Shown: in pieces, positions 25,972 through 37,860 of the stretch | How positions within the stretch are numbered: the first letter of the stretch is position 1 | Layout: each line of letters starts with the position of its first letter | Assembly (NCBI GenBank): GCA_011319805.1 | Contig: SJRY01000266.1 | Span: forward strand, 896,182 to 960,181 | DNA from: Macrocybe gigantea | Lineage: Eukaryota > Basidiomycota > Agaricomycetes > Agaricales > Callistosporiaceae | Reading direction: 5' to 3' | Length of the DNA: 64,000 nt | Program-made: the position numbers and the translations under genes | Notes under the pieces: model-generated | Seen by the model: only the letters and a program-made list of their open reading frames with translations | Database searches by the model: none | Told to the model about the DNA's origin: nothing

Positions 25972-28144
25972 ATGGACCAGCAAAATGTCAGACCAGCCCT
26001 GCGCTCCATTCTTCTCTCTCTCAACAAGCCTCTCTCCCAAACCCTCGTTAATGAGACGATTGGATCCCTTGTTCAGCTCGGACGTGATTTCTCCACCGCA
26101 GAGGAAGACTTTGAAGAAACTGCGCTCAATCAGGCTGTCTTGACCAAACTCGTCGTTGGTCTGTATGCTCAGGCCCTCGACCTCTGTCTAACGCAAGCAG
26201 CGAACGCGGAAGCAGAGGCCGAGTGGTGGCGGGACGTCGAGTATTCGCGCGGGAACGTAGCATGGTATCTGCTACAGAGTGAACCAATTCTTAACGCATC
26301 TCCGAGGACGTTTCTGATATCGTTCTTCACCAGCACTCCCTTCTCGCCTTCTCCGTGTGGGTCGAGTCGTTGTCGAAGCTCTTCGATCGCACAATATACC
26401 CATCACCCTCGCAAACCTCAGCCCCTCCTCATTGCGCCAGCTCTTTCCTTCTGCTGGCGTTCTTCGACCCAATCTGCTGATGACAGCCTGCTTCCCACAT
26501 CTTCAACATCAGCCGTTCTCCATCACTTCTTCCCTAATCTTATACAGTTCGGAGCACGATGTCCCGCATGAAAATTTCCTGAATAAGGTTTCCGTGTGGT
26601 TGAATTACGTCCTCTCCCTGATCAAGATGCCGGTGGAGCTGACAAGACAGGAATGCACATTCAAGAGAAGAGAGCTAGAGAGCTTGCGCGATCAGAAGGC
26701 AGAAGTCCTCGGACGTCTGGCCCAAATGCGAGGAGACCTAGCCACCATTCTCAGAGACCAGCCTTGGAATCTGCAAAACTTTGTTATCGTTCTGAATGGC
26801 ATACTCAGAGGAGACGCCGGGGTCGAGTACAAGCCTTCTCTTCAGGCAACTCAGTCAGGCTCGGCAGGCGCCTTGCTAGAAATCGCACGATATTCCGAGA
26901 CGGTGTTTGAGACCCAAGCTTCGGATCACAATCAGCGTCTCAACGCCAAGCAGCTTCTTCGGCCTTCTCGTCTGACGCTCCTCTGGCCAAAACTAGTCCT
27001 TGTGCCACCGCTCACTTTCTATGCCCTGCGCTCTGCCTACTCCAACCGAGCCAGTATCTGGGATGTTGCTCGAGATGCACAGGACACAGCGCGCGGGTTT
27101 GTGAAAGGTTGGCTCGTCGAGCCTCTGAAAGACGTCCTCAAGACAGTTCGAGCTGGCGGAGAGGATGCCATGATCATCCGAAAGGAAGGCGTCAACGCTG
27201 ATTTTGAGGTCGGTCTCTAATTCTCTGTCGAGCTCACAACCTTTCCGATGATAATAATCGCCCATTCTTAGTCACTCGAACGGATGGCGCTTGCTCTGGC
27301 AAAAGACGAGTTGCGCTATAGTCCAGAACAGTTAGCAGTCTTGTCGGCGCAGATTAAACAGGGAGACTTGACGCCGATTCTGCACCTGTACGAGGAGGAC
27401 ATCAAGCGGCCCCTGACGTCCGCCTTGTCTGGCACTTTGCTACGCTCAGTCTTCATTCAGGTCCAAAAGGCTAAGGTGAGCAGTTTCGCTGCACTTTAGA
27501 TCACTGAAAAATCTGATACCTCACCCTAGGTTGATATTGATCAGGCTCTCGCTGGCATCGACAAGCTGCTGAGGTCGCAAGAACTCACGTTCGCCTTTGT
27601 CGGCGTTGCGCCGGCGTTCGCGATCGTTTATGTCCTCGGAACATCACTTGTCAGTCTCTGGAGCGGCGGCCGCGGAAAAGGTAAATACGGTGGCAGAAAA
27701 AACATCAGCCGCGTTTGGTACGCATTGAGGTTCGCATAATCTTGGAGCTTCCTTCCTCAGCCATGGTTATTTCGTCTGACATATTTCCTTCACAGGCGCA
27801 CGGAACGGCTGATCGTCTCTCAGCCCGGTGCGCATCACAATGATAGTCGTGACCAGGATCAAAACTTCAGAGTTCACAATGCTCATGACCACTCCGATTC
27901 GGCGATCTCGCCGGTGACTGCGGGCCTGTTACTCCTCTCGGCGGCGCGTCTACGCACTTATGCAGAAAGACATCTCCCAGCACGTTCGCGTCTGCGGGAA
28001 GGATTCTTGGAGGATGTAGGCGATCTGGAAAACCCCGACTTGGGCAGGTCAGCGAAGATGCGCGTTGTCGAGCGTATGTGGAGGTGCTGGGGCGAGGTGC
28101 TAGCATTGGGTAGCGCTGGCGCGGAAGGGGTTTCATCGAGATGA
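25972..28144 (+). CDS. nca2: Nuclear control of ATPase protein 2 (NCA2), mitochondrial
   Basis: ATG at 25972 opens a long first exon; a GT..AG intron near 26279-26331 shifts into the frame that runs to 27207, then introns near 27208-27270, 27475-27530 and about 27722-27795. NCA2-family features: LIKMPVELTRQECTFKRREL, LARQE-like basic segment, LTLLWPKLVLVPPLTFYALR (membrane segment), LTPILHLYEEDIKRPLTSAL, IDQALAGIDKLLRSQELTFA and the membrane seg. VGVAPAFAIVYVLGTSLVSL. NCA2 is a mitochondrial membrane protein needed in yeast for expression of mitochondrially encoded ATP synthase subunits 6 and 8. The C-terminal LLLLSAARLRTYAERHLP is also family-typical. Stop TGA 28142. No frame break. Confidence 0.9.
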
Positions 28145-28296
28145 AGATTCTCGTGCTTTTGTATCAGATCCCACGCTCTGCACTAAAACACGAGGAATGG
28201 TGGATGTACAGATGCAAATCTGCGTACAATTGAAGAAAGTATAAGATACGGATACAGATTTGGCGTAGCGGCTCTCAGCACCTAATGCGCACAGGG

Positions 28297-29700
28297 TTAC
28301 AAACATTGGCTGTACTAAAAAAACGTTCGGTATTAGAATCAAGTGCGCTCGTTTGGTAGGAAGACACTCACGTAGTCGTTCGACTTGACGCAAGCATATG
28401 GCGCCTCGCAGGTCGTCGGACCGGTGTACCTTGAGTTTTGTCATCTTAGCCTCATGGGTCGATGACGTTAATGCAACGCGAAATCCTCACGTCAAGCCAC
28501 CGCATTGGCCGTAATGAGGAACAGTGCCGCCCGGCGCAGGCGACGTCGTTGTCGGTGCTGTGGTGGTCGTAGGTGTCGTCGAAGGTGGAGCTTGAGTCGT
28601 CGAAGGATTGCTCCCGCTGCAGCTGAATACAGACGGTCCTGCGCAGGTGCAAGTAAATCAACACGGCGCAGATGGAGAACGGTGGCGAATTGAGGAAGCT
28701 CACCAGGGATGGTGTAGCTAGTGAGGGTCTGGTAGATGTTGATCTTGATGCCTGGGTCGTTGCCGGAATAGGCACCCGGGAAACTGACCGTCGCGGGCGA
28801 TGTGCTTCCACCGCCAGTTATTGAGAGCTGCGCACATTCCATCTGCAACATGGATTCTCAGAGAATGACGTTTTATGCGTGATAACACGTCAGACACACG
28901 TAAAATTGGGCACCCGGATAGCTCGAGGCTGCATGTAGGGCTGGCGTTCGAAACGTTCTCGTAAATTTTGAGGCGGAGTGCAAGACCAGAAGTCCCTCTT
29001 ACCGATGAGTTCAACACGGAGCAGGTATTGCCCCGGCGCGATGCAGCTGGGGATGGTGAAGCTGACCTTGCCCTTGTTGGCGATCAACCTGTCGACACCC
29101 CATTTTCCACTCGAATCTAGCCGTCATGCCAGATCTTGAACCACTTCAAGCCAGTCACGTTAGTCTGCGTGGCATTGGTGACCTTGGCCCTAAGAAGTAG
29201 AAGAACATGCCCGTGAGGGATAAATCATAGGCCAATATTTGGGCAATCTCACAAGTAAGCCATGACAGGCCCTTTGTGCGACGAGTCTATGGGGTCGGAC
29301 GAGTCCGATGGGTTTGCGCCGTTCAGATCGTGGTGCCATTCGGCGGTTACTTGAGACCCTGCTGCGACAGGGATGACCGTCTGAGAAACGGGCTGGTGGT
29401 AAGGATTTATGCCTCCGTTGCAGATGATATCGTTAGAGGTGACATCCGTGATGGGCTGGGCATGGTCAATAAGGCGAAACCGTGTATCAAAGAAAAAATC
29501 TCTGAACTTACTCCATCGTAGTCTGGGACTCGAATTCCGACCATGTGGCCTTGAGACGCGCCATTCACCCAAAGTTCCTGAAATGCTGGATAAGCTTCGA
29601 AAAGGAAGCAGGGAAGAAACTAAAACACGTACTTGGAAGATGGAGTGCGCGAGTGCGGGGCTGAGAAACAAAGCTAATGAAGCAATGATCTTGACTTCAT
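28297..29700 (-). CDS. AA9 lytic polysaccharide monooxygenase with C-terminal CBM1
   Basis: Signal peptide ending ALA, then mature N-terminus HSIFQ: the first His forms the copper-binding histidine brace. Further AA9 signatures: [35 protein letters not shown], the second brace His in [39 protein letters not shown], and [17 protein letters not shown] with the axial Tyr. After a Ser/Thr/Pro linker the CBM1 reads [16 protein letters not shown] and [16 protein letters not shown], then TAA (28299-28297). The enzyme cleaves cellulose oxidatively outside the cell. Two one-base losses are apparent: just after ATG (about 29692; ATGAAGTC then the signal peptide in another frame) and at about 29121 (an in-frame TAG). 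Roughly eight introns. Confidence 0.93.
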
Positions 29701-30787
29701 TCTGAGGTCGACGTTGACTTTGTATCATGCGCCGCAACTTTTTTATATGCCCTTCGATACATTGCGATGTCAATACACGGACGACAGCCGCTTCATCCTC
29801 GGAACCTGAAGATATCCTCCCGTGAGACGATGTCGACATCCGGCAGCAGCAATCCCAAACAAGCGTGAAACGGAGGCAGTATCGCAAGGGTCATTCCTTG
29901 ATCGCGGGGAAAGTGACTATGAGGGATTAACAGAGCATGTCAGAAACGCAGTCATCGCAGTGATCAAGTGTCTTTGCACGATGAGAAAAAAAACTCTTGG
30001 CATTCCTGCCTACGAGTCACGCGGTCGAGTGGGCACGCCCTTTTTGCCGTGAACAATCCGAAGTTTCGACACAAGTAGGGCTGCATGTGGTAGTGGTCGT
30101 TTTGTTTGTGAAGGAATAAGATTGGTGGGACGGAGGATGGACTGAGTAATAGATGTAACACCATTGGGACCATCTCACCGGTACCGCCCTTGTCAAATAG
30201 GCTATGAAACGTCTATTCCATGAAAAAGCCGCAGATGATCCAGCATTGAGCCAGAATCGCTGAATATGCATAGCCGTGTGAGGTGCGTGGTTGTAGAACT
30301 GATGGTCTTTCGGACCCGACGCAGTTTATTGTGGACGGAGACGCCTTGTGCGAAGTAGTGCAAGCAAGGATGAGCCATATGAAGTAGGATACGAAGGCTG
30401 CATCAATTCAGTGTAGATGTCTATGGGTAACCTACTCTTAGGTGCTGAAGAGCCGCGTTGCTGGTGTTTGATTTTCTGTATTATATATTGCAATATTGTA
30501 GTAAACTGGAATTGCAACCTTCTTCATCCTCTATCGCGCCGTACTTTCTTTCCTTGTCACGCTGGTCCATCCGATCTGTATACTACTTTGGATGTTGCAG
30601 GATCGCCTTGGCCGAGCTGATGCGCTGTTCTCTGGATGTGAGCTGCGTAATGGGGCTCACTGTATGTGTAGTCACAAGTTCAAGAGGAAGAAAGCTGAGC
30701 ATGACCTTCGTTTCTGGCAAATTTCGAGGGCTTACCGCATGGGCAGCATTAGGTGCCTACGAATGCTCCTGCTGGACGAAGGAGGCT
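29701..30787. other. 1.1 kb intergenic region, AA9 promoter side
   Basis: Lies upstream of the AA9 gene and downstream of VPS37. Short ORFs on both strands show no motif or splice logic. I see nothing further in it. Confidence 0.4.
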
Positions 30788-31525
30788 TTAATCGTCTCGC
30801 CAGATTACTTGGTCGTTCGACCATTTGTCTGCCCAGATGACGCGCTTGTGGTATACGCGTCTCAATTCCCGGAATTCCTTGATAAATTCGTCGATTTCCA
30901 TGTTATTTGGCGTTTCTGATCCTCCCTCCTGAGACGAACTGTGATGAGGTTGCTGCTGAATGAATGCGTTTGCTAACGCCTCTGAGGCGTCGTCTTGAGC
31001 TGTTATACTATGCTTAAGGCGCATAAGTAGAAATTGTGGGGAAAACCGCTGGAGAATTTGTTCGTTAGGCTTCGATGCCGCAGGAATGAGGCCAACTTGC
31101 CTGGTAGACCTCTCTTTGTTCCTTTTCCAGCTCTTTCCACCGAGCTTCGAGCGCTTTGGCTTCATCGAAAGCGTCCTTTGTATCGGAGCGTAGCTTGTAC
31201 AGACTGTCCTGCAGCGTTAGATTATGTCCTAAAGAAACAAGTCATGGAGTGGACATCTAATCTCCATGCTGATGAAACGCACGAGCAATAGACTCGTTGG
31301 CCATGCCGAGCTCGGATTGCGAACGGTAAAGGGCCTTCACAGGTTCCAGGAATGAAGATGGCTTGGAAATACAGCGGATCGACAAGGAGTTCTTCGAGCT
31401 CGTCCCGTCTAAATTCAGAGATCGCATTCGTGAGATTAAGCCTGCTTCAAGGCTAGATGAGCGAGCCATGCTCACGACAGATGAGAGAGCTCTGGGAACT
31501 CTTGCAGCAATGAAGTATCCATCAT
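30788..31525 (-). CDS. vps37: ESCRT-I subunit VPS37 (Mod(r) domain)
   Basis: Starts at tandem ATGs (31525, MMDTSLLQEFPELSHLS). Joined exons give RDELEELLVDPLYFQAIF, VKALYRSQSELGMANESIAR, HNLTLQDSLYKLRSDTKDAF, ALEARWKELEKEQREVYQ and the C-terminal FIKEFRELRRVYHKRVIWAD, the standard Mod(r)/VPS37 helical arrangement. ESCRT-I sorts ubiquitinated cargo into multivesicular bodies. One intron (31100-31049) uses a GC donor (CAG|GCAAGT). A single-base loss is apparent at about 31350, between QAIF and LEPVKALY. Stop TAA at 30790-30788. It shares an 83-bp head-to-head promoter with RRP40. Confidence 0.87.
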
Positions 31526-31608
31526 CCGTCGTGCGTCTGTAATGAAGAAGATGGTCAAAGCTAAATGATCGAATTGGATAAATTTGCGCACGACCACGTT
31601 GAATCCTC
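31526..31608. promoter_or_regulatory. 83-bp bidirectional promoter, VPS37 / RRP40
   Basis: The two start codons face away from each other with 83 bp between; no TATA box or E-box seen. Confidence 0.45.
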
Positions 31609-32486
31609 ATGTCCACCATCCTTCCTGGGACACAAGTCCCCGTGCAGCATGTCAATCTCAAGCTCGGACCAGGTCTCGTCCAACTTTCGAATGTTAACGG
31701 TGGCGGGCCGAGCGTCGTCACTACAAAAGCCGGGATACTGAACCACTCAACAAACGGAAGCAAGTGGTGGGTCGAGGGCAATGCGAGGCGTGTCAGCGGA
31801 ATTTTTGTTCCCTCTCTCCACCCTTGCTGAGAAGAGTCGATTTTATCATGATTAGTATATTCCAGCACCCCAGGAATCCGTCATTGGAATAATCACGCAA
31901 AGAGTTGGAGAAGGCTATCGCGTCGATATCGGATCTGCGCATCCTGCGTCGCTGGACGGCCTCGCCTTTGAAGGTGCTACAAAAAGAAATCGACCCAATT
32001 TAAAGGTGACCTGAGATGGTAAAAACACGCTATCTCAAGGTTTATATCGTTCTTAGGTCGGCTGTCTCGTGTATGCACGAGTATCCTTAGCGCACAAAGA
32101 TATGGAACCTGAGTTGGAATGTTTCGATGCTCAGACACGCAAGGCTGAAGGTTTTGGCGAATTGAAAAAAGGTTTTCTGGTACGCTGCAGTCTCAAAATG
32201 TGTCGCCTGTACGTATACACCCGTCGCACTCCAAGAGGTTATTTCATAATGAAGCTCACTCCCCCAACTTGGCCAGGCTCCTGGATCCGAAGCATTTCCT
32301 CTTGCCACTGCTCGGAGGTCGCTTTCCATTGGAAGCGGCTATTGGAATGAACGGCGAGTCTGGATCAATGCCAAAGAAGTTCGGCAAATCATTGCAGTGT
32401 CAAGGTGCATTGAAGCCGTCGATCCCGATGGGAAAGGTTTGGACGAAGCTGAAGTGAAGCAGTTGTTAGGAAGTTTGGACGTATAA
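31609..32486 (+). CDS. rrp40: Exosome complex component RRP40 (EXOSC3)
   Basis: N-terminal domain exon starts MSTILPGTQVPVQHVNLKLG. The S1 domain exon reads SVIGIITQRVGEGYRVDIGS, SLDGLAFEGATKRNRPNLK, VGCLVYARVSLAHKDMEPEL and GFGELKKGFLVRCSL; the KH-like C-terminal part reads LLDPKHFLLPLLGGRFPLEA, NGRVWINAKEVRQIIAVSRC and VDPDGKGLDEAEVKQLLGSL. This matches RRP40 throughout, a cap subunit of the RNA exosome. A one-base loss at about 32354 (NG|RVWI) breaks the frame; after correction the stop is TAA at 32484. It ends 49 bp from EAF6. Confidence 0.93.
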
Positions 32487-32535
32487 AGCCTCCACCGGAC
32501 AGAAAACTCGCCTTATTCCCATGCCCCGTCGTCGT

Positions 32536-33223
32536 TTATTCGTCGTCGGCCAATCTTGCTCTCTTCGTCGGTCGCCTGGACGACGTACTAGCAGCGCTCA
32601 CGATTTCTTCATCACTTTCGGCCGTGCTCCTCATGCTAGCACTGGCGCGCTTCTTGCGTTGATATTCCTTATCTCGGAGTCTCTTCTGCTGGGCGACCGA
32701 TAGCTCTTGATTTCTGGTGGCTGGTGGCACGACGACAGTGGTTACACCAGGAGTGGTTTGCTTGGCAAAGTCCTCATTTGTCGCAGTAGATTCGTCTCCC
32801 TCTCCTAAGAATTCGAGAGACTGGATATAATTGTGTAGAAGGGTCAAATTATGAGCGAGTGCCTCGCCATACCTTCTGATACGTCAAACTACTCCTTGAA
32901 AACAGGCGGTCATTCTCGTTAATCTCATACTTCCTCCTCCCGACTGTCTGATTCTTGAGATAGCCATCAAATCCTTGTATTATATTACCTCCACTGTGGG
33001 TGGCAGTCTCCGTGAGGTAGGATCCCTCGAGGTTGAAGATTTGACCCTCTATTTGTGCCTGTGGAGAGTTAGTTGGGGTGGGTGACGACAACGTAGGAGA
33101 GCGAAAACTTACCAACTGCTTGTCAATAGCCCGTTTTCGCGGTAGTGCCTTTATGAGCTCGGCCTTGAGCTGTTCATAGCGCGACTTGTCCTCGGCAGAA
33201 GGACCTGAGGATGCTTCTGCCAT
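32536..33223 (-). CDS. eaf6: NuA4 histone acetyltransferase subunit EAF6
   Basis: ATG at 33223 starts MAEASSGPSAEDKSRYEQLK. After a 54-bp intron (GTAAGT..CAG, no in-frame stop) comes the EAF6 signature IEGQIFNLEGSYLTETATHS and GGNIIQGFDGYLKN. After a second intron the C-terminal half is low-complexity and basic, ending TKRARLADDE at TAA (32538-32536). EAF6 is shared by NuA4 and other MYST acetyltransferase complexes. The coiled-coil N-terminus and core length are family-typical, but the tail is longer than in yeast. Confidence 0.9.
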
Positions 33224-33332
33224 GCTCGTCGTCGCCGAGTGGGGTTTGTTTGTCTGTGTTGATCCAGGACGCGCGTCCTTCCAACGCGTTTGCACAGGCC
33301 GATTACTTGCTCAGCACCATCGCCTTCCTGCC
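33224..33332. promoter_or_regulatory. 109-bp bidirectional promoter, EAF6 / RPT5, with two palindromes
   Basis: A perfect 12-bp palindrome GGACGCGCGTCC lies at 33267-33278 and AACGCGTT, containing the MluI cell-cycle-box core ACGCGT, at 33283-33290. Only 109 bp separate the start codons. Confidence 0.5.
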
Positions 33333-34978
33333 ATGTCCTCCCTGCCGCCCCCAAGCAACCCGCCTAATCCAGAAAAGAAGCCAGATGGCGTACCTGCGCC
33401 CGCGGCATCGACGTCTGCAGATGCCGCCACCATGGACACAACACCCGACGCACCACCAGAGGAGACATGGACCGATATCCCAGAAGAAATCATGTCTTTG
33501 AGCACCGATGAGATCGTCACTAGGACGAGACTAATTGAGAACGATATAAAGGTGCTAATTTCGTCTGCATTTTGTGAGTGCGAGCACTAAGCATGGTGTT
33601 AGGTTATGCGGTCCGAATTCCTTAGATTGCAACACGAGCAGAACGTCATGAAGGAAAAGATTCGAGATAACGGAGAGAAAATTAAACAAAATAAAGTCTT
33701 GCCGTACCTTGTCGGAAATGTTGTTGAGGTGCGTCCAATAATTTTGTTCATAAAAAAATTCGGGCATTTGACGTTTCCCCAAGATACTCGATGTTGATCC
33801 TGAAGGTGAAGAAGATGGCGCTAACAGAGACTTGGATTCCATGCGCAAAGGAAAATGCGCGGTTATCAAAACATCCACTCGTCAAACTGTTTTCCTCCCT
33901 TTGATTGGTCTAGTACCGGCAGAGAAACTATCTCCTGGTGATCTGGTCGGTGTTAACAAGGATTCATACCTTGTTCTCGACACTCTACCCGCCGAATTTG
34001 ACTCCCGAGTGAAAGCCATGGAGGTCGATGAGCGGCCGACGGAGACATACACTGATATTGGTGGCTTGGAGAAGCAGATTGAAGAGTTGGTGGAAGCTGT
34101 TGTGTTGCCGATGGAGCAAGCGGATAAATTCAAAACGTTGGGAATCCGCCCGCCGAAGGGATGCTTGATGTACGGCCCTCCTGGTAAGTATTTCGTGGTT
34201 GAATTTCTACGTTCCAACTCAACGTCCTTGCCTAGGCACTGGAAAGACGCTCCTTGCTCGTGCATGTGCCGCTTCGACAAAGGCCTGCTATCTAAAGCTT
34301 GCGGGCCCGTCGCTCGTCCAGATGTTCATTGGTGATGGTGCCAAGCTTGTTCGTGACGCGTTCGCCCTTGCCAAGGAGAAGGCCCCTGCCATTATTTTCA
34401 TTGACGAATTGGATGCTATTGGTACGAAACGTTTCGACTCTGAGAAGAGCGGAGATCGTGAGGTGCAGCGAACCATGCTTGAACTGCTCAATCAATTGGA
34501 CGGCTTCAGCAGCGACGAACGAATCAAGGTAGACGTCAAATTTTCACCCTCGTCTTTCTCCGAGTCGTAATCATACATTATAGGTCATCGCTGCGACTAA
34601 TCGTATCGATATCTTAGACCCGGCTTTGCTTCGTTCTGGTCGTCTGGATCGTAAGATCGAGTTCCCACTCCCAAATGAACAGGCTCGCGCTCGCATTCTT
34701 CAAATTCATTCCCGCAAGATGACCACGTCGCCGGATGTAAACTATGAAGAGCTAGCGAGAAGCACGGACGAGTTCAACGGCGCACAACTGAAGGCCGTAT
34801 GCGTCGAGGCCGGCATGATTGCACTTCGTGAGGGGGCGACGAAACTTACGCACGAGCACTTCCTGAGCGGAATTGCGGAAGGTGAGCCTCGATGCTTGGC
34901 ATCCTTCAGAACCATGTTCTCACCCTACCTCGTGCAGTTCAAAGTAAGAAGAAGAACGACCTCATGTATTTTGCATAG
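33333..34978 (+). CDS. rpt5: 26S proteasome regulatory ATPase RPT5
   Basis: Start ATG 33333 with a Pro/Ala-rich N-terminus, then the coiled coil ([30 protein letters not shown]), OB domain ([20 protein letters not shown]) and AAA+ ATPase. Walker A is split by an intron (GPPG|TGKT, intron near 34184-34235); Walker B is [10 protein letters not shown]; second region of homology FIAATNR-like [20 protein letters not shown]. The C-terminus MYFA is an HbYX-type tail used to open the 20S gate. The whole protein is intact. RPT5 unfolds substrates in the proteasome base. Stop TAG at 34976. Confidence 0.96.
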
Positions 34979-35525
34979 ATTTCTCGAAGATCACCGTTCC
35001 GTTTTCCCCTTTGATTTGGAGTTGCAATCGTGGCTATTATTATCTCATTGTTGTACTGAAATTCATGCATGTTCTTCCGCGTTTATCAGGCAGACATGAG
35101 CGTCAGAATATGACAGAGGATCCTCGGTCCAAAAATAATCATCTGCGAGCCCCCCCACCCATGCTCGCGATGCCGATGAAGCCAAGCCAGCGATCTCCGC
35201 TTCGAGAGCCCTTCCTTCTGAAAATTGGGCATCCTTCATAAGGAGTTGTATATTATCAAATTCAGGAGGATAGTCCCACTTCTACTTACGAAACTCTGTC
35301 CCATTGGTTGCGGAGTACAGGGGCCAGGGAGAAGTAGAGCAACTGCATATGGACATGCACGAGTTTGCAAAAATTTATGGAAGACCGCAAGCAGACTCTG
35401 GATTAAAACGGCTGGGCCGCGGTATTTAGGAGGCCGCCAACACCCCCCTCTTTTTTTCAGGTGGACTGACTTGTTTGGAACGCGATCGTCTCACTTTACG
35501 CTGAAGGCCGCCAGTCGTCATCTCG
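34979..35525. other. Intergenic, RPT5 3' flank and promoter of secreted protein gene
   Basis: No gene recognised. A pyrimidine tract precedes an AG at about 35452-35460, which could be a 5' UTR intron end. Confidence 0.35.
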
Positions 35526-36119
35526 ATGTACCTTTTGCACCTCCTTGCAGCTTTGCATCTTTTCTGGACGATGTCCTACGCGCAGGCCATCCCTAGTCCA
35601 GGGACAATTGTCCTCCCCAAGAACGGCACAGCTATAGCGCCCGGAGCACTTTTCGATTTCCAGTACCAGACTAGGGCGGACTATGGCACTTCCAGCTACA
35701 ACTTCACTGTATGGCTGTTCACCTCGCCCCTGATGCTCGTGCCTGCCGAGCTCATTACTACTGGATACTATTTCGGTCGATTTTCCGAGCCTAATTATCC
35801 AGGTATGTGTCCTGGGGAACTAGACAATTCTGTTAGCCTTATGCTGGCCGTACAGGAAATCCTCGTTCAGACAATCCTGCACCCAGTCAGCTCAGGATGC
35901 CTAACTTCGCTCAAAATCCAGGGGGCTTTGGTGCAGGCAAGTCAGCGGCGAATGTCGTAAGCTATCTGACGGTTTTCGAGGAGTACGCAACGGGCGAGGT
36001 GCGCAGTCTATGTCTTTGCGTTACTTATGTTTGGGATCTCAAACGTGGTCCAGCCTGCCTTGGGCTACAGATTCAGCATGGCATCAAACTACGTTATCTA
36101 TAACAGCACGAAAACATGA
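35526..36119 (+). CDS. Predicted secreted glycoprotein, function unknown
   Basis: A strong signal peptide (MYLLHLLAALHLFWTMSYAQ) starts at ATG 35526. The mature part reads IPSPGTIVLPKNGTAIAPGA, FDFQYQTRADYGTSSYNFTV, ITTGYYFGRF and, after an intron near 35803-35858, NFAQNPGGFGAGKSAANVVS. A last exon (about 36026 onward) gives LGYRFSMASNYVIYNST and stops at TGA 36117. Two N-glycosylation sequons (NGT, NFT) are visible. I recognise the general style of basidiomycete secreted proteins but no named family or catalytic motif. Confidence 0.68.
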
Positions 36120-36315
36120 GAGAATGAGGAGATGGTGTTTGCGAACAGCGATATGTTGGACCGGTTTTCCAGTTTGAAACGGACATTTAAAATGTAATAG
36201 GTAGCATAGAAATGATCGATGAGACGAAAAGACTTGGCCGGCAAACAAATACTCTGCCGTCAATCGAAACAAATCTTGTCCACAAACCTCCTTCATCTCT
36301 CTCGCAAGAGCAGCA

Positions 36316-37784
36316 ATGGATTCAGCACATTCTCGAGCACAGTCTCCATCTCAGATACCAGCATCTTCCTCGAAATACCACCACCCTTACTTCTCGCCCG
36401 CCGAGGTTGAACTCCTGTCGGAAAAGCAGCGAGGAAAACTGTCGGTGACACAAGAAGAAAAGGTCAGGCAGAGTGCATGCGGGTTCATGGAAGCCCTTGG
36501 CATGCGTATCGGATTGTGCGTCCTCCGTTGCTTATCTGTATTCGCATAACTGAGACATTGGCTGCTCAGCCCGAGAAGGACCATAGCTACTGCACAGAAC
36601 TTGTACCATCGCTTCCATTTATTTTTTCCTCGAAAGGATTTCAGTTATTACGTTCGTAAAACATTTTCTCTCTCCGCAGAGTTGATTTGACTAAATCTTA
36701 GGATGTTTCCTTGGCGGCAATGTATGTTTCCACCAAAATGCATGACACCCTCAAGAAACCGCGGGAGTTGCTCTCCGCCTCCTATGCAATACGTTTCCCG
36801 GAACTGGCCGCAAAATCCAAACATCCAAGCGGCGACATTGATCTTGACACCATGGATGCGCAGGTATGAATGAGAAGAAAATATTGCATATCCTCCGTCT
36901 TGACAAGATGTTTGCCCAGGTCGTCGAACACGATCGCCAGAGACTTTTGGCTATAGAACGATTGATTCTGGAGACCATCTGTTTCAACTTTACGTCTAGG
37001 ATGCCATTTCCATACGTCATCAAGACTGGGAGAGCACTTGGAGGTGCGTTCCATCAGATTTGCGTCTGACGTCCGTACTAAGAAACCGCTCAGCAACGAG
37101 AAAGCTAACCAAATTAGCGTGGCGTCTGGCCATTGACTGGTATGTTTAGCTGCCATTTAACGGCACGATATGAAGGCGTTAATGTCATACAGCCACCGAA
37201 CTCTTCTCCCAATAGAATACCCGCCACATACCATTGCGCTAGGCTGCGTATATGTAGCTGCCTCTCTGTCATCCTTTGAGCAGCCGCCATCTCCGGGAAC
37301 AAACGGGTTCCGTACGAGTCAAGAGATAGCGTCTATGCTTGGCAAACGTGGAGATTGGGAGGGAAAATATCAATCACAGGTAGAAGATCTAGAAGGTGCG
37401 GCTGTTATACCTCACATCGTCGCCGCTTCCCTTGTTCAATATTCTATGTCAGATATCGCGCACACACTGCTGGATCTCCTCATACATGCAGCGCAAAATC
37501 CGTCTGCGAACACATCGCCAAGCACGCCTTCTTCCCCTTCTCCTCATATTTCATCTCGCCAACATCATCCGAACGTGCAAGGTCCCCCTGTCCCTTATAA
37601 AGCCGACCAACTGATTCGCTTGAAAATAGCCATGCGCGAAACCGAGCACCCTCCCAGAGTTAGACAACCCCTCGGCAATGCAGATCCCACTGCGTTTTAT
37701 AGTGGAGATGACCTCAATCTACTGGGTCGGAACGAGGGTTCAGTTCGCTTCATGTTCGCTCCACCAGGAATGACAGGTCATTAG
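36316..37784 (+). CDS. Transcriptional (C-type) cyclin, Ctk2/cyclin K-like
   Basis: Exons recover a double cyclin box: first box IATAQNLYHRFHLFFPRKDF, then VSLAAMYVSTKMHDTLKKPR and ELLSASYAIRFPEL; RQRLLAIERLILETICFNFT and PFPYVIKTGRALG; second box with WRLAID and PPHTIALGCVYVAASLSSFE. Closest resemblance is to Ctk2/cyclin K partners of the RNA polymerase II CTD kinases. A 57-nt intron near 37396-37452 has no stop and keeps frame, joining VEDLE to DIAHTLLDLLI. The C-terminal tail is Ser/Pro-rich and ends FMFAPPGMTGH at TAG 37782. Which CDK it partners cannot be told from sequence alone. Confidence 0.82.
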
Positions 37785-37860
37785 ATTCATTAACGTATTC
37801 GATGGTACGGTTAGTAAGCTATTGTATTTCTCACTATGTTGTTAGGTCTTCGACAGCAGA

